From Calliopsis andreniformis (lineage: Eukaryota; Arthropoda; Insecta; Hymenoptera; Andrenidae), in assembly GCF_051401765.1 (NCBI RefSeq), contig NW_027480467.1, positions 2,976,001 through 3,040,000 on the forward strand: DNA of 64,000 nucleotides, given 5' to 3'. The translations under genes were made by a program, and so were the position numbers. Positions within the stretch are counted from its first letter, which is position 1. Every line of letters starts with the position of its first letter. Under the pieces are notes generated by a model. It was not told the DNA's origin and searched no databases. It saw only the letters and a program-made list of their open reading frames with translations. Below are positions 1 through 10,929 of the stretch, piece by piece.

Positions 1-879
1 AACCTCAATCCTCAATCCTCAATACTCAATATTCAATCCTCAATACTCAACTTTCAATACTCAATCCGCAATCATCAATCCTCAATCCTGAATCCTCACT
101 CATCAAGCCTCAATCTTCAATACTCAATCGTCAATCCTCAGTCCTCAATCCTCAGCCCTCAGTCCTCGTCATCAATCCTCCACCCTCAATAATCAACCCG
201 CAATCTTCAATCATCAATACTCAATCTTCAATCCTCAATCCTCAATACTCAATCCTCAATACTCAATCCCCAGTCCTCAGGCCTCAATCTTCAATACTCA
301 ATCCGCCAATCTTCAATATTCAACACACAACCCTCAACCATCAATCCTCAATACTCAACCATCAACCCTCAATTCTCAATACTCAGTTGAATATCCTGAA
401 TTCTCAGTTTTCAATACTCAATCCTCAATCTTCAATCTTCAAATCTCCATCCACAAACATCAATTCTCATCTCTCAACCCTCAACACTCAGTCCTCAATA
501 TTCAATCCTCAATCCTCAATCCTCAATCTTCAATCCTCAATACTCAATCTTCAATCCTCAATCCGCAATCATCAATCCTCAATCCTCAATCCTCAGTCAT
601 CAATCCTCAATCTTCAATACTCAATCGTCAATCCTCAGTCCTCAATCCTCAATCCTCAATCCTCGTATCACAAACCTCAATCCTCAACCCTAAGTCCCCA
701 TCCTCAACTCTCAATTCTCAACCCTCAATCCTCAACCCTCAATCTTGAATCCTCAATAATCAATCTCCAATCCTAGATCCCCAATCCCTAATCCTCAATC
801 CTTAATCCCCAATCTTCAATCCTCAATCCCCAGTCCTCAATCTTCAATCCTCAATTCTCAATTCTCAATCCTCAATCCT
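1..879 (+). repeat. Left-edge array segment
   Basis: The first 230 bp match 11,612-11,826, 16,798 onward, 23,798 onward and 52,060 onward, sharing TCACTCATCAAGCCTCAA and the CCTCCACCCTCAATAATC stop-containing variant. From about 230 to 800 the segment follows the same order as 10,480-11,130, including a degenerate core at 383 and the CGTATCACAAACC marker near 664. No gene is present. Confidence 0.8.
383..492 (+). repeat. Degenerate core, TTGAATATCCTGAATTC class
   Basis: This run of drifted heptamers begins TCAGTTGAATATCCTGAATTCTCAG and includes CATCCACAAACATCAATTCTCATC. The same class recurs at about 6,690, 9,311, 10,640, 15,220, 20,677, 29,264, 32,352, 48,939, 57,526 and 60,614. It contains a 4-bp stem (CTGA/TCAG) around ATTC, the short form of the H palindrome. 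Confidence 0.8.
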
Positions 880-1109
880 CAATACTCAATCTTTAATCCT
901 CAATCCTAAACCCTCGATCTTCAATCCTCAGCCCTCAATACTCAATCCTCAATCCTCAATCCGCAATCCTCAATTCTCAATCCTCAATCCTCAATAATCA
1001 ATCTTCAATCCTCAATCCTCAGTCCTCAAACCTCAATTCTGAATCCTCAATCCTGAATCCTCAATCTTCAGCCCTCAATCCTCAACAGTCAGTTGACAAT
1101 CCTCAATCC

Positions 1110-1230
1110 TCAATAGAATATCCTCAGTTCACAGTTTTCAATACTCAATACTCAATCTGCAATCTTCAAACCTCTATCCACAAACATCAATACTCATCAC
1201 TCAACCCTCAACACACAGTCCTCAATGTTC
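1110..1230 (+). repeat. Degenerate core, AATATCCTCAGTTCACAG class
   Basis: About 17 heptamers, mostly non-consensus, read TCAATAG, AATATCC, TCAGTTC, ACAGTTT and so on to TCAACAC, keeping exact 7-bp register. The partner copy lies at about 42,755. The end differs from most cores in having ACACACAGTCC. Confidence 0.8.
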
Positions 1231-1570
1231 AATCCTTAATCCTCAATCCACAATCCTCAATCGTCAATTTTCAATCCTCAATCTCCAGTCCTCAATCTTC
1301 AATCGTCAGTGCTCAATCCTCAATCCTCAATCCTCAGTCATCAATCCACAATCCTCAATCCTCAAACCTCAATCCTCAACCGTCAGTCATCGTCCTCAAT
1401 CCTCAACACTCAATCCTCAATACTCAATCTTCAATCATCAATACTCAATACTCAATCCTCAATCTTCAATCCTCAATCCTCAATCCTCAATCCTCAATCC
1501 TCAATATTCAACACACAACCCTCAACCACCAATCCTCAATACTCAACCATCAATCCTCAATTCTCAATAC

Positions 1571-1680
1571 TCAATAGAGTATCCTGAATTCTCATGGTTC
1601 AATTCTCAATCCACAATATTCAATAATCAAATCTCAATCCTCAGACATCAATTCTCAACACTCAATCCTCAACACTCAGT
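1571..1680 (+). repeat. Degenerate core with GAATTCTCATGG
   Basis: This core has GAGTATCCTGAATTC followed by TCATGGTTC, and CAGACATCAATTC where others have CACAAACATCAATTC. Its start is 287 bp (41 heptamers) before the next core. The only other copy seen is near 43,231. Confidence 0.8.
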
Positions 1681-1857
1681 CCTCTGTCTTCAATCCTCCA
1701 TCCTCAACCCACAATCCTCAAGCGTCAATCCTCAATCCTCAATCCTCAATCCACAACACTCAATGCTCAGTCCTCAAACCTCAATCCCGAATCCTCAATC
1801 CTGAATCCTCAATCTTTAGCCCTCAGTCCTCAACAATCAATTGTCAATCCTCAATCC

Positions 1858-1970
1858 TCATTAGAATATCCTCAATTCACAGTTTTCAAAACTCAATCCC
1901 CATTCTTCAATCTTCAAATCTCAATCCACAAACATCAATTCCCATCACTCAAACCTCAACACTAAGTCCT
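1858..1970 (+). repeat. Degenerate core with TCATTAGAATATCC
   Basis: This core is distinguished by TCATTAG in place of TCAATAG, by CCCATTCTTC, and by CACTAAGTCC at its end. It begins 343 bp (49 heptamers) before the next core. The partner near 43,515 shares these substitutions. Confidence 0.8.
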
Positions 1971-2200
1971 GAATCTTCAATCCTCAACCCTCAATCCTCA
2001 ACCTTCAATCCTCAATACTCAATCTTCAATCCTCAATCCTCAATTCCGATTCCTAAATACTCAGTCCTCAATCGTCAATCCTCAATCCCCAATCCTCAAC
2101 CTTCAATCCTCAATCCACAATCCTCAATCCTCAATCCTCAATCTTCAATCCTCAATACTCAATCTTCAATCCTCAATCATCAATCCTCAATCCTCAATCC

Positions 2201-2270
2201 TCAATAGAACATCCTGAATTCTCAGGATTCAATACTCAGACCTCAAACCTCAAACCTCAGCCATCATCCG
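2201..2270 (+). repeat. Core carrying the earliest full-stem hairpin
   Basis: TCAATAGAACATCCTGAATTC is followed by TCAGGATTC. The 18-bp palindrome at 2,211-2,228 is complete, but the next bases are TC rather than the CC that gives GGATCC elsewhere. It is followed by a run of TCAAACC units and CAGCCATCATCC, like the later H elements. Confidence 0.85.
2211..2228. repeat. Hairpin H1 (ATCCTGA-ATTC-TCAGGAT)
   Basis: A perfect 7-bp inverted repeat encloses ATTC. It is followed by TC, so no GGATCC site is formed. Confidence 0.85.
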
Positions 2271-2486
2271 CAATTCTCAATCCTCAATCCTCAATCCTCA
2301 ACGTTCAATTCGCAATACCCAATCATCAATCTTCAATCCTCAATCCTGAATCCTCAATCCTCAATCCTCAATCCTTAATCCTCAATCCTCAATCCTTAGT
2401 CCTCAATCCTCAATCCTGAATCCTCAATCCTGAATCCTCAATCTTCAGACCTAAGTCCTCAACAATCAGTTGTCAATTCACAATCC

Positions 2487-2600
2487 TGAATAGAATATCA
2501 TCAATTCACAGTTTTCAATACTCAATACTCAATCTGCAATCTTTAAACCTCTATCCACAAACATCAATCCTCATAACTCAACCCTCAACACTCAGTCCCC
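2487..2600 (+). repeat. Degenerate core, first of a 378/504-bp series
   Basis: TGAATAGAATATCATCAATTC, CTGCAATC and TTTAAACC are visible. The same features recur 378 bp (54 heptamers) downstream, including the upstream CAGACCTAAGTCC mark, which indicates a local tandem duplication. Confidence 0.8.
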
Positions 2601-2864
2601 AATCCTCAATCTTCAATCCTCAATTCTCAATCCTCAATCCTCAATCCTCAATCCTCAATCCTCAATCCTCAATCCTCAACGTTCAATTCGCAATACCCAA
2701 TCCTCAATCTTCAATCCTCAATCCTCAATCCGCAATCCTCAATCCACAATCCTTAATCCTCAATCCTCAATCCTCAGTCCTCAATCCCCAATCCTGAATC
2801 CTCAATCCTGAATCCTCAATCTTCAGACCTAAGTCCTCAACAATCAGTTGTCAATTCACAATCC

Positions 2865-2978
2865 TCAATAGAATATCATCAATTCACAGTTTTTAATACT
2901 CAATACTCAATCTGCAATCTTTAAAGCTCTATCCACAAACATCAATTCTCATAGCTCAACCCTCAACACTCAGTCCCC
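2865..2978 (+). repeat. Degenerate core, second of the 378/504-bp series
   Basis: This nearly repeats the core at 2,487, with TCATAGCTCAACC in place of TCATAACTCAACC and TTTTTAATAC in place of TTTTCAATAC. It is 504 bp (72 heptamers) before the third member. Confidence 0.8.
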
Positions 2979-3339
2979 AATCCTCAATCTTCAATCCTCA
3001 ATTCTCAATCCTCAATCCTCAATGCTCAATCCTCAATCTTCAATCGTCAATACTCAATCATCAATCCTCAATACTCAATCCTCAATCCTCAATCCTCAAC
3101 CCTCGATCGTCAGTCTTCAAACCTCAATACTCAATCTTCAATCCTCAATCCTCAATCGTCAATCCTCAATCCTCAATCCTCAACGTTCAATTCGCAATAC
3201 CCAATCCTCAATCTTCAATCCTCAATCCTCAATCCGCAATCCTCAATCCACAATCCTTAATCCTCAATCCTCAATCCTCAGTCCTCAGTCCTCAATCCTG
3301 AATCCTCAATCCTGAATCCTCAATCTTCAGCCCTCAGTC

Positions 3340-4430
3340 CTCAACAATCAGGTGACAATCCTCAATCCTCAATAGAATATCCTCAATTCACAGCTTTCAA
3401 TACTCAATACTCAATCTGCAATCTTCAAACCTCTATCCACAAACATCAATTCTCATCACACAACCCTCGACACTCAGTCCTCAATGTTCAATCCTCAATC
3501 TTCAATGCACAATCCTCAATCGTCAATCTTCAATCCTCAATACTCAATCTTCAATCCTCAATCCTCAATCCTCAATCCTCAATCCTCATTCGTCAATCCT
3601 AAATACCCAATCCTGAATCTTCAATCCTCAATCCTCAATCCTCAATTCTCAATCCTCAATCCTCAGTCCTCAGTGCTTAAACCTCAATCCTCAACCCTCA
3701 GCCCTCATCCTCAATCCTCAATCCTCAATCCTCAATCCTCAATCCTCAATCTTCAATCCTCAATACTCAATCTTTAATCCTCAATCCTCAACCCTCAATC
3801 TTCAATCCTCAGCCCTCAATACTCAATCCTCAATCCTCAATGCGCAATCCTCAATCATCAATCCTCAATCTTCAATACTCAATCCTCAATCCTCAATCCT
3901 CAATCCTCAATCCTCAATACTCAATCATCAATCCTCAATCCTCAATCCTCAATCCTCAATCCTCAATCCTCAACCCTCAATCGTCAGTCTTCAAACCTCA
4001 ATACTCAATCTTCAATCCTCAATCCTCAACCCTCAATCCTCAATCCTCGTTCTTCAATCCTCAATACCCAATCGTCAATCTTCAACACTCTATCCTCAAT
4101 CCTCAATTCTCAATCCTCAATCCTCAGTCCTCAGTACTCAACCTCAATACTCAACCCTCAGCCCTCATCCTCAATCCTCAATCTTCAATCCTCAATCCTC
4201 AATCTTCAATCCTCAATCCTCAATCCTCAATCCTCAATCCTCAGTCCTCAATCCTCAATCCTCAATCTCCAATCCTCAATATTCAATCCTCAATCCTCAA
4301 TCCTCAATCCTCAATACTCAATCCTCAATCTTCAATCCTCAATAGTCAATCTTCAATCCTCAATCCTCAATCCTCAATCCTCAATACTCAATCCTCAATC
4401 CTCAACCCTCAATCCTCATTCCTCAATCTT
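3340..4430 (+). repeat. Segment reused twice in the 42.1-44.5 kb mosaic
   Basis: Positions 3,340-3,777 match 42,104-42,541 at offset 38,764. Positions 3,660-4,430 match 43,850 to about 44,475 at offset 40,190. The overlap, with the CAGTGCTTAAACC mark at 3,672, is therefore present at both 42,436 and 43,862. Near 4,138 this copy has a 1-bp loss (CAACCTCAATAC) relative to CAAACCTCAATAC at 44,349, which shifts the heptamer register. Confidence 0.8.
3369..3480 (+). repeat. Degenerate core, third of the 378/504-bp series
   Basis: AATATCCTCAATTCACAGC, CACACAACC and CTCGACACTCAG identify this variant. A copy with the same CTCGACACTC lies at about 42,133-42,244 (offset 38,764). Confidence 0.8.
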
Positions 4431-4767
4431 CAATCCTCAATACTCAATCTTCAATCCTCAATCCTCAATCCTCAATCCTCAATCCTCAATCCTCAATCCT
4501 CAATCCTCATTCTTCAATCCTCAATACCCAATCCTCAATCTTCAATCCTCAAACCTCAATAACCCATTCTCAATCCTCAATCCTCAGTCGTCAGTCCTCA
4601 AGCCACAATCCTCAACCCTCAGCCCTCATCCTCAATCCTCAATCCTTACTCCTCAGTCCTCAACCATCAATCCTCAATACTCAATTTTCAATCCTCAATC
4701 CTCAATCCTCAATCCTCAATCCTCAATACTAAAGCATCAATACTCAATTCTCAATACTCAAAAGAAC
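4431..4767 (+). repeat. Heptamers leading into the first H unit
   Basis: The order here is the CATTCTTCAATCC/TACCCAATCC pair, then CCTCAATAACCCATTCTC, then CAGTCGTCAGTCC, then CTAAAGCATCAATAC. This leader precedes most H elements in the window. Here the CAATGCTAAATCC unit seen in later leaders is absent. No gene. Confidence 0.75.
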
Positions 4768-4785
4768 ATCCTGAATTCTCAGGAT
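4768..4785. repeat. Hairpin H2
   Basis: Perfect stem, preceded by AAAAGAAC and followed by CCAATAC and three TCAAACC-type units. It contains GAATTC and overlaps GGATCC. Confidence 0.85.
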
Positions 4786-6005
4786 CCAATACTCAAACCT
4801 CAAACCTCAAACCTCAGCCATCATCCTCAATCCTCAATCCTCAATCGTCAATCCTCAACCTTCAATCCTCAACACTCAGCCTTCAGCCCTCAATCCTCAA
4901 TCCTCAATCCTCAATCCTCAATCCTCAATCTTCAATCCTCAATCCTCAATCTTCAATCCTCAATACTCAATCCTCAATCCTCAATATTCAATCCTCAATA
5001 CTCAATCTTCAGTCCTCAATCCGCAATCATCAATCCTCAATCCTCAATCCTCAGTCATCAATCCTCAAACTTCAGTCCTCATCCTCAATTCTCAATCCTC
5101 AACCCTCAATCCTCAAACCACAATCCTCAACTGTCAGTCCTCGTCCTCAATCCTCAACCCTCAGTCCTCAATCCTCAATCTTCAATCATCAATACTCAAT
5201 CTTCAATCCTCAACACTCAATCCTCAATCCTCATTCCTCAAACCTCAATCCTCAACCCTCAGTCCTTATCCTCAATTCTCAATTCTCAATCCTCAATCCT
5301 CAATCCTCAATCTTCGATCCTCTATAATCAATTTTCAATCCTAGATCCTCAATCCCCAATCCTCAATCTTTAATCCTCAATTTTCAATCCTCAATACTCA
5401 ATCTTCAATCCTCAGTCCTCAGTCCTCAATCCTCAATTCTGAATTCTCAATCCTGAATCCTCAATGTTCAGCCATCAGTCCTCAACAATCAGCTGTCAAT
5501 TCTCAATTCTCAATAGAATATCATCAATTCACAGTTTTCAATACTCAATGCTCAATCTGCAATCTTCAAATATCTATACACAAACATCAATCCTCATCAC
5601 ACAACACTCAACACTCAGTCCACAATCCTCAATCTTCAATCCTCAATCCTCAATCCTCAATCCTCAATCCTCAATCTTCAACCATCAATACTCATTCATC
5701 AGTCCTCAATTCTCAATCCTCAATCCTCAATCCTCAATACTCAATCGTCAGTCTTCAATCCTCAATACTCAATATTCAATCCACAATCCTGGATCCTCAA
5801 TCCTCAATCCTCATTCTTCAATCCTCAATACCCAATCCTCAACCTTCAATACTCAATCCTCAATCCTCAATTCTCAATACTCAATCCTCAGACCTCAGTC
5901 CTCAAACCTCAATCCTCAACCCTCAGCCCTCATCCTCAATCCTCAATCCTCAACCTCAATCCTCAATCTTCAATCCTCAATACCCAATCCTAAATCTTCA
6001 ATCCT
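4768..6005 (+). repeat. H-A unit 1 (no B or C)
   Basis: H at 4,768 is followed by module A at 5,464, the standard 696-bp spacing. Module A opens with TGTTCAGCCATCAG and carries CAAATATCTATACACAAAC. The match to other A modules ends near 6,005, after CCCAATCCTAAATC. Confidence 0.85.
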
Positions 6006-6305
6006 CAATCCTCAATCCTCAATCCTCAATCTTCAATCCTCAATACTCAATCTTCAATCCTCAATACTCAATCCTCAATCCTCAATATTCAATCCTGAAT
6101 ACTCAACTTTAAATACTCAATCCGCGATCATCAATCCTCAATCCTGAATCCTCAGTCATCAAGCCTCAATCTTCAATACTCAATAGTCAATCCTCAGACC
6201 TCAATCCTCAAACCTCAATCCTCGTACCTCAAACCTCAATCCTCAACCTTCAGTCCTCATCCTCAATTCTCAATTCTCAATCCTCAATCCTCAACCCTCA
6301 ATCTT
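6006..6305 (+). repeat. Linker array between H-A unit 1 and partial K unit 1
   Basis: These heptamers include CAACTTTAAATAC and CGCGATCATC variants of marks seen near 11,650 (CAACTTTCAATAC, CGCAATCATC). No gene or special structure was seen. Confidence 0.7.
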
Positions 6306-7318
6306 CTATCATCAATAATCAATCTCCAACCCTAGATCCCCAATCCCCAATCCTCAATCCTTAATCCTCAATCTTCAATCCACAATCCCCAGTCCTCAAT
6401 CTTCAATCCTGAATGCCTAGTCCTCAATCCTCAATCCTCAGTTCTCAATCCTCAGCCCTCAGTCCTCGTCATCAATCCTCAACCCTCAATAATCAACCCG
6501 CAATCTTCAATCATCAATACTCAACCTTCAATACTCAATCCTCAAACTCAATCCTCAATACTCAATCCCCAGTCCTCAGTGCTCAATCTTCAATACTCAA
6601 TTCGCCAATCCTCAATATTCAACACACAACCCTCAACCATCAATCCTCAATACTCAACCATCAATCCTCAATTCTGAATACTCAGTTGAATATCCTGAAT
6701 TCTCAGCTTTCAATACTCAATCCTGAATCTTCAATCTTCAAATCTCCATCCACAAACATCAATTCTCATCTCTCAACCCTCAACACTCAGTCCTCAATAT
6801 TCAATGCTCAATCCTCAATCCTCAATCTTCAATCCTCAATCCTCAATCCTCAATCGTCAGTCTTCAATCCTCAATACTCAATATTCAATCCACAATCCTG
6901 AATCCTCAATCCTCAATCCTCATTCTTCAATCCTCAATACCCAATCCTCAATCTTCAATCCTCAATCCTCAATCCTCAATTCTCAATACTCAATCCTCAG
7001 ACCTCAGTCCTCAAACCTCAATCCTCAACCCTCAGCCCTCATCCTCAATCCTCAATCCTCAACCTCAATCCTCAATCTTCAATCCTCAATACTCAATCTT
7101 CAATCTTCAATCCTCAGTCCTCAAACCTCAATTCTGAATCCTCAATACTGAATCCTCAACCTACAGCCCTCAGTCCTCAACAATCAGTTGTCAATCCTCA
7201 ATCCTCAGTATAATATCCTCAACTCACAGTTTTCAATACTCAATACTCAATCTGCAATCTTCAAATCTTTATCCACAAATATCAATTCTCATCAGTCAAC
7301 CCTCAACACTCAGTACTC
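6306..7318 (+). repeat. K unit 1 (partial)
   Basis: It starts with the CTCCAACCCTAGATCC mark, passes a TTGAATATCC-class core at about 6,690, and ends after the TATAATATCC core near 7,210. Order and spacing follow 20,324 onward. It diverges at CAGTACTCAATC. The 6,804-7,318 part is repeated at 9,429-9,936 with offset 2,625, then 2,618. Confidence 0.8.
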
Positions 7319-7976
7319 AATCTTCAATCCTCAATGCTCAATCCTCAATCCTCAATCCTCAGTCCTCAATCCTCAATCCTCAATCCTCAATCCTCAATCC
7401 TCAGTCCTCAATCCTCAATCCTCAATCCCCAATCCTCAATATTCAATCCTCAATCCTCAATCCTCAATCCTCAATACTCAATCCTCAATCTTCAATCCTC
7501 AATAGTCAATCTTCAATCCTCAATCCTCAACCCTCAATCCTCAATACTCAATCCTCAATCCTCAACCCTCAATCCTCATTCCTCAATCTTCAATCCTCAA
7601 TACTCAATCTTCAATCCTCAATCCTCAATCCTCAATCCTCAATCCTCATTCTTCAATCCTCAATACCCAATCCTCAATCTTCAATCCTCAAACCTCAATA
7701 ACCCATTCTCAATCCTCAATCCTCAGTCGTCAGTCCTCAAACCACAATCCTCAACCCTCAGCCCTCATCCTCAATCCTCAATCCTTACTCCTCAGTCCTC
7801 AACCATCAATCCTCAATACTCAATTTTCAATCCTCAATCCTCAAACCCCAATCCTCAATCCTCAATGCTAAATCCTCAATCATCAATACTCAATCTTCAA
7901 TACTCAATCCTCAATCCTCAATCCTGAATCCTCAATACTAAAGCATCAATACTCAATTCTCAATACTCAAAAGAAC
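7319..7976 (+). repeat. D block and leader to H
   Basis: This block runs from CAATGCTCAATCC through near-consensus heptamers, CATTCTTCAATCC, CAATAACCCATTC and CTAAAGCATC. It matches 45,251-45,908 at offset 37,932, including AACCCTCAATCC near 7,527, a base difference that separates the two 28-kb copies at 17,201/45,463. It also carries CAAACCCCAATCC near 7,843. Confidence 0.75.
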
Positions 7977-7994
7977 ATCCTGAATTCTCAGGAT
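7977..7994. repeat. Hairpin H3
   Basis: Perfect stem. Module A follows after only 495 bp. Confidence 0.85.
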
Positions 7995-9185
7995 CCAATA
8001 CTCAAACCTCAAACCTCAAACCTCAGCCATCATCCTCAATCCTCAATCCTCAATCGTCAATCCTCAACCTTCAATCCTCAACACTCAGCCTTCAACCCTC
8101 AATCCTCAATCCTCAATGCTCAATCCTCAATCCTCAATCTTCAATCCTCAATACTCAATCTTAAATCCTCAATACTCAATCCTCAATCCTCAATATTCAA
8201 TCCTCAATACTCAATCTTCAGTCCTCAATCCGCAATCATCAATCCTCAATCCTCAATCCTCAGTCATCAATCCTCAAACTTCAGTCCTCATCCTCAATTC
8301 TCAATCCTCAACCCTCAATCATCGATCCTCTATAATCAATTTTCAATCCTAGATCCTCAATCCCCAATCCTCAATCTTTAATCCTCAATTTTCAATCCTC
8401 AATACTCAATCTTCAATCCTCAGTCCTCAGTCCTCAATCCTCAATTCTGAATTCTCAATCCTGAATCCTCAATGTTCAGCCATCAGTCCTCAACAATCAG
8501 CTGTCAATTCTCAATTCTCAATAGAATATCATCAATTCACAGTTTTCAATACTCAATGCTCAATCTGCAATCTTCAAATATCTATACACAAACATCAATC
8601 CTCATCACACAACACTCAACACTCAGTCCACAATCCTCAATCTTCAATCCTCAATCCTCAATCCTCAATCCTCAATCCTCAATCTTCAACCATCAATACT
8701 CATTCATCAGTCCTCAATTCGCAATCCTCAATCCTCAATCCTCAATCCTCAATCGTCAGTCTTCAATCCTCAATACTCAATATTCAATCCACAATCCTGG
8801 ATCCTCAATCCTCAATCCTCATTCTTCAATCCTCAATACCCAATCCTCAACCTTCAATACTCAATCCTCAATCCTCAATTCTCAATATTCAATCCTCAGA
8901 CCTCAGTCCTCAAACCTCAATCCTCAACCCTCAGCCCTCATCCTCAATCCTCAATCCTCAACCTCAATCCTCAATCTTCAATCCTCAATACCCAATCCTA
9001 AATCTTCAATCCTCAATCCTCAATTATCAATTCTCAATCCTCAGTCCTCAATCCTCTGTCCTCAAACCTCAATCCTCAACCCTCAGTCCTCGTCCTCAAA
9101 CCTCAACCCTCAATAATCATTCCGCAATCTTCACTCATCAATACTCAATCTTCAATCCTCAATCCTCAATACTCAATCCTCAATA
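7977..9185 (+). repeat. H-A unit 2 (short spacer)
   Basis: H at 7,977 is followed by A at 8,472. The spacing is 495 bp, 201 bp shorter than standard, and the loss lies near 8,315 where CAATCATCGATCC directly follows an AACCCTCAAT unit. A is intact to about 9,116. After 9,185 the sequence switches to K-type order. Confidence 0.85.
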
Positions 9186-9936
9186 CTCAATCCCCAGTCC
9201 TCAGTCCTCAATCTTCAATACTCAATTCGCCAATCCTCAATATTCAACACACAACCCTCAACCATCAATCCTCAATACTCAACCATCAATCCTCAATTCT
9301 GAATACTCAGTTGAATATCCTGAATTCTCAGCTTTCAATACTCAATCCTGAATCTTCAATCTTCAAATCTCCATCCACAAACATCAATTCTCATCTCTCA
9401 ACCCTCAACACTCAGCCCTCAATATTCAATGCTCAATCCTCAATCCTCAATCTTCAATCCTCAATCCTCAATCCTCAATCGTCAGTCTTCAATCCTCAAT
9501 ACTCAATATTCAATCCACAATCCTGAATCCTCAATCCTCAATCCTCATTCTTCAATCCTCAATACCCAATCCTCAATCTTCAATCCTCAATCCTCAATCC
9601 TCAATTCTCAATACTCAATCCTCAGACCTCAGTCCTCAAACCTCAATCCTCAACCCTCAGCCCTCATCCTCAATCCTCAATCCTCAACCTCAATCCTCAA
9701 TCTTCAATCCTCAATACTCAATCTTCAATCCTCAGTCCTCAAACCTCAATTCTGAATCCTCAATACTGAATCCTCAACCTACAGCCCTCAGTCCTCAACA
9801 ATCAGTTGTCAATCCTCAATCCTCAGTATAATATCCTCAACTCACAGTTTTCAATACTCAATACTCAATCTGCAATCTTCAAATCTCTATCCACAAATAT
9901 CAATTCTCATCAGTCAACCCTCAACACTCAGTACTC
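9186..9936 (+). repeat. K unit 2 (partial)
   Basis: It contains a TTGAATATCC core at 9,311, the CCTCAACCTCAATCC 6-mer slip near 9,685 and a TATAATATCC core near 9,828. It is about 2.62 kb downstream of the equivalent part of K unit 1 and nearly identical to it. Confidence 0.8.
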
Positions 9937-10929
9937 AATCTTCAATCCTCAATGCTCAATCCTCAATCCTCAATCCTCAGTCCTCAATCCTCAATCCTCA
10001 ATCCTCAATCCTCAATCCTCAGTCCTCAATCCTCAATCCTCAATCCCCAATCCTCAATATTCAATCCTCAATCCTCAATCCTCAATCCTCAATACTCAAT
10101 CCTCAATCTTCAATCCTCAATAGTCAATCTTCAATCCTCAATCCTCAATCCTCAATCCTCAATCCTCAATACTCAATCTTCAATCCTCAGTCCTCAATTC
10201 TCAATCCTCAATCTTCAATCCTCAATACTCAATCTTCTATCCTCAATCCTCAATACTCAATCCTCAATCCTCATTCTTCAATCCTCAACACCCAATCCTC
10301 AATCTTCAATCCTCAATCCTCAATCCTTAATTCTCAACCCTCAATCCTCAGTCCTCAGTCCTCAAACCTCAATCCTCAACCTTCAGCCCTCATCCTGGAT
10401 CCTCAAACCTAAATCTTCAATCCTCAATCCACAATCCTCATGCCTCAATCCTCAATCCTCAATACTCAATCCTCAATCTTCAATCCTCAATCCTCAATAC
10501 TCAATCCTCAACACTCAATCCCCAGTCCTCAGGCCTCAGTCTTCAATACTCAATCCGCCAATCTTCAATATTCAACACTCAACCCTCAACCATCAATCCT
10601 CAATACTCAACCATCAACCCTCAATTCTCAATACTCAGTTGAATATCCTGAATTCTCAGTTTTCAATACTCAATCCTCAATCTTCAATCTTCAAATCTCC
10701 ATCCACAAACATCAATTCTCATCTCTCAACCCTCAACACTCAGTCCTCAATATTCAATCCTCAATCCTCAATCCTCAATCTTCAATCCTCAATACTCAAT
10801 CTTCAATACTCAATCGTCAATTCTCAATCTTCAATCCTCAACACTCAATCCTCAATCCTCAATATTCAATCCTCAATACTCAATCTTCAATCCTCAATCC
10901 GCAATCATCAATCCTCAATCCTCAGTCCT
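9937..10929 (+). repeat. D block plus TTGAATATCC core
   Basis: From CAATGCTCAATCC at 9,950 it runs through CTGGATCCTCAAACCTAAATC (10,394) and CCTCATGCC (10,436) to a degenerate core at about 10,640. The counterpart at 15,600-16,115 lacks about 400 bp including that core. The longest open frame of the window (9,952-11,112) lies here and is a by-product of stop-free heptamers. Confidence 0.75.

Larger units (their letters stand above)
880..2195 (+). repeat. Segment shared with 42,525-43,854
   Basis: The two segments are colinear at offsets of 41,645, 41,659 and 41,652 bp. The steps are whole heptamers; for example one TCAATCC-type unit near 1,750 is absent near 43,405. Both contain the unusual core with GAATTCTCATGGTTCAATTC, seen at 1,588 and 43,247. 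Offset steps of 7 and 14 bp indicate array slippage after copying. Confidence 0.85.

Noticed and set aside
4773..4787. Adjacent GAATTC and GGATCC sites as vector or cloning-linker contamination
   Set aside because: All copies sit in native array context, and intermediate forms at 397, 1,588 and 2,216 show the sites arising from core variants.
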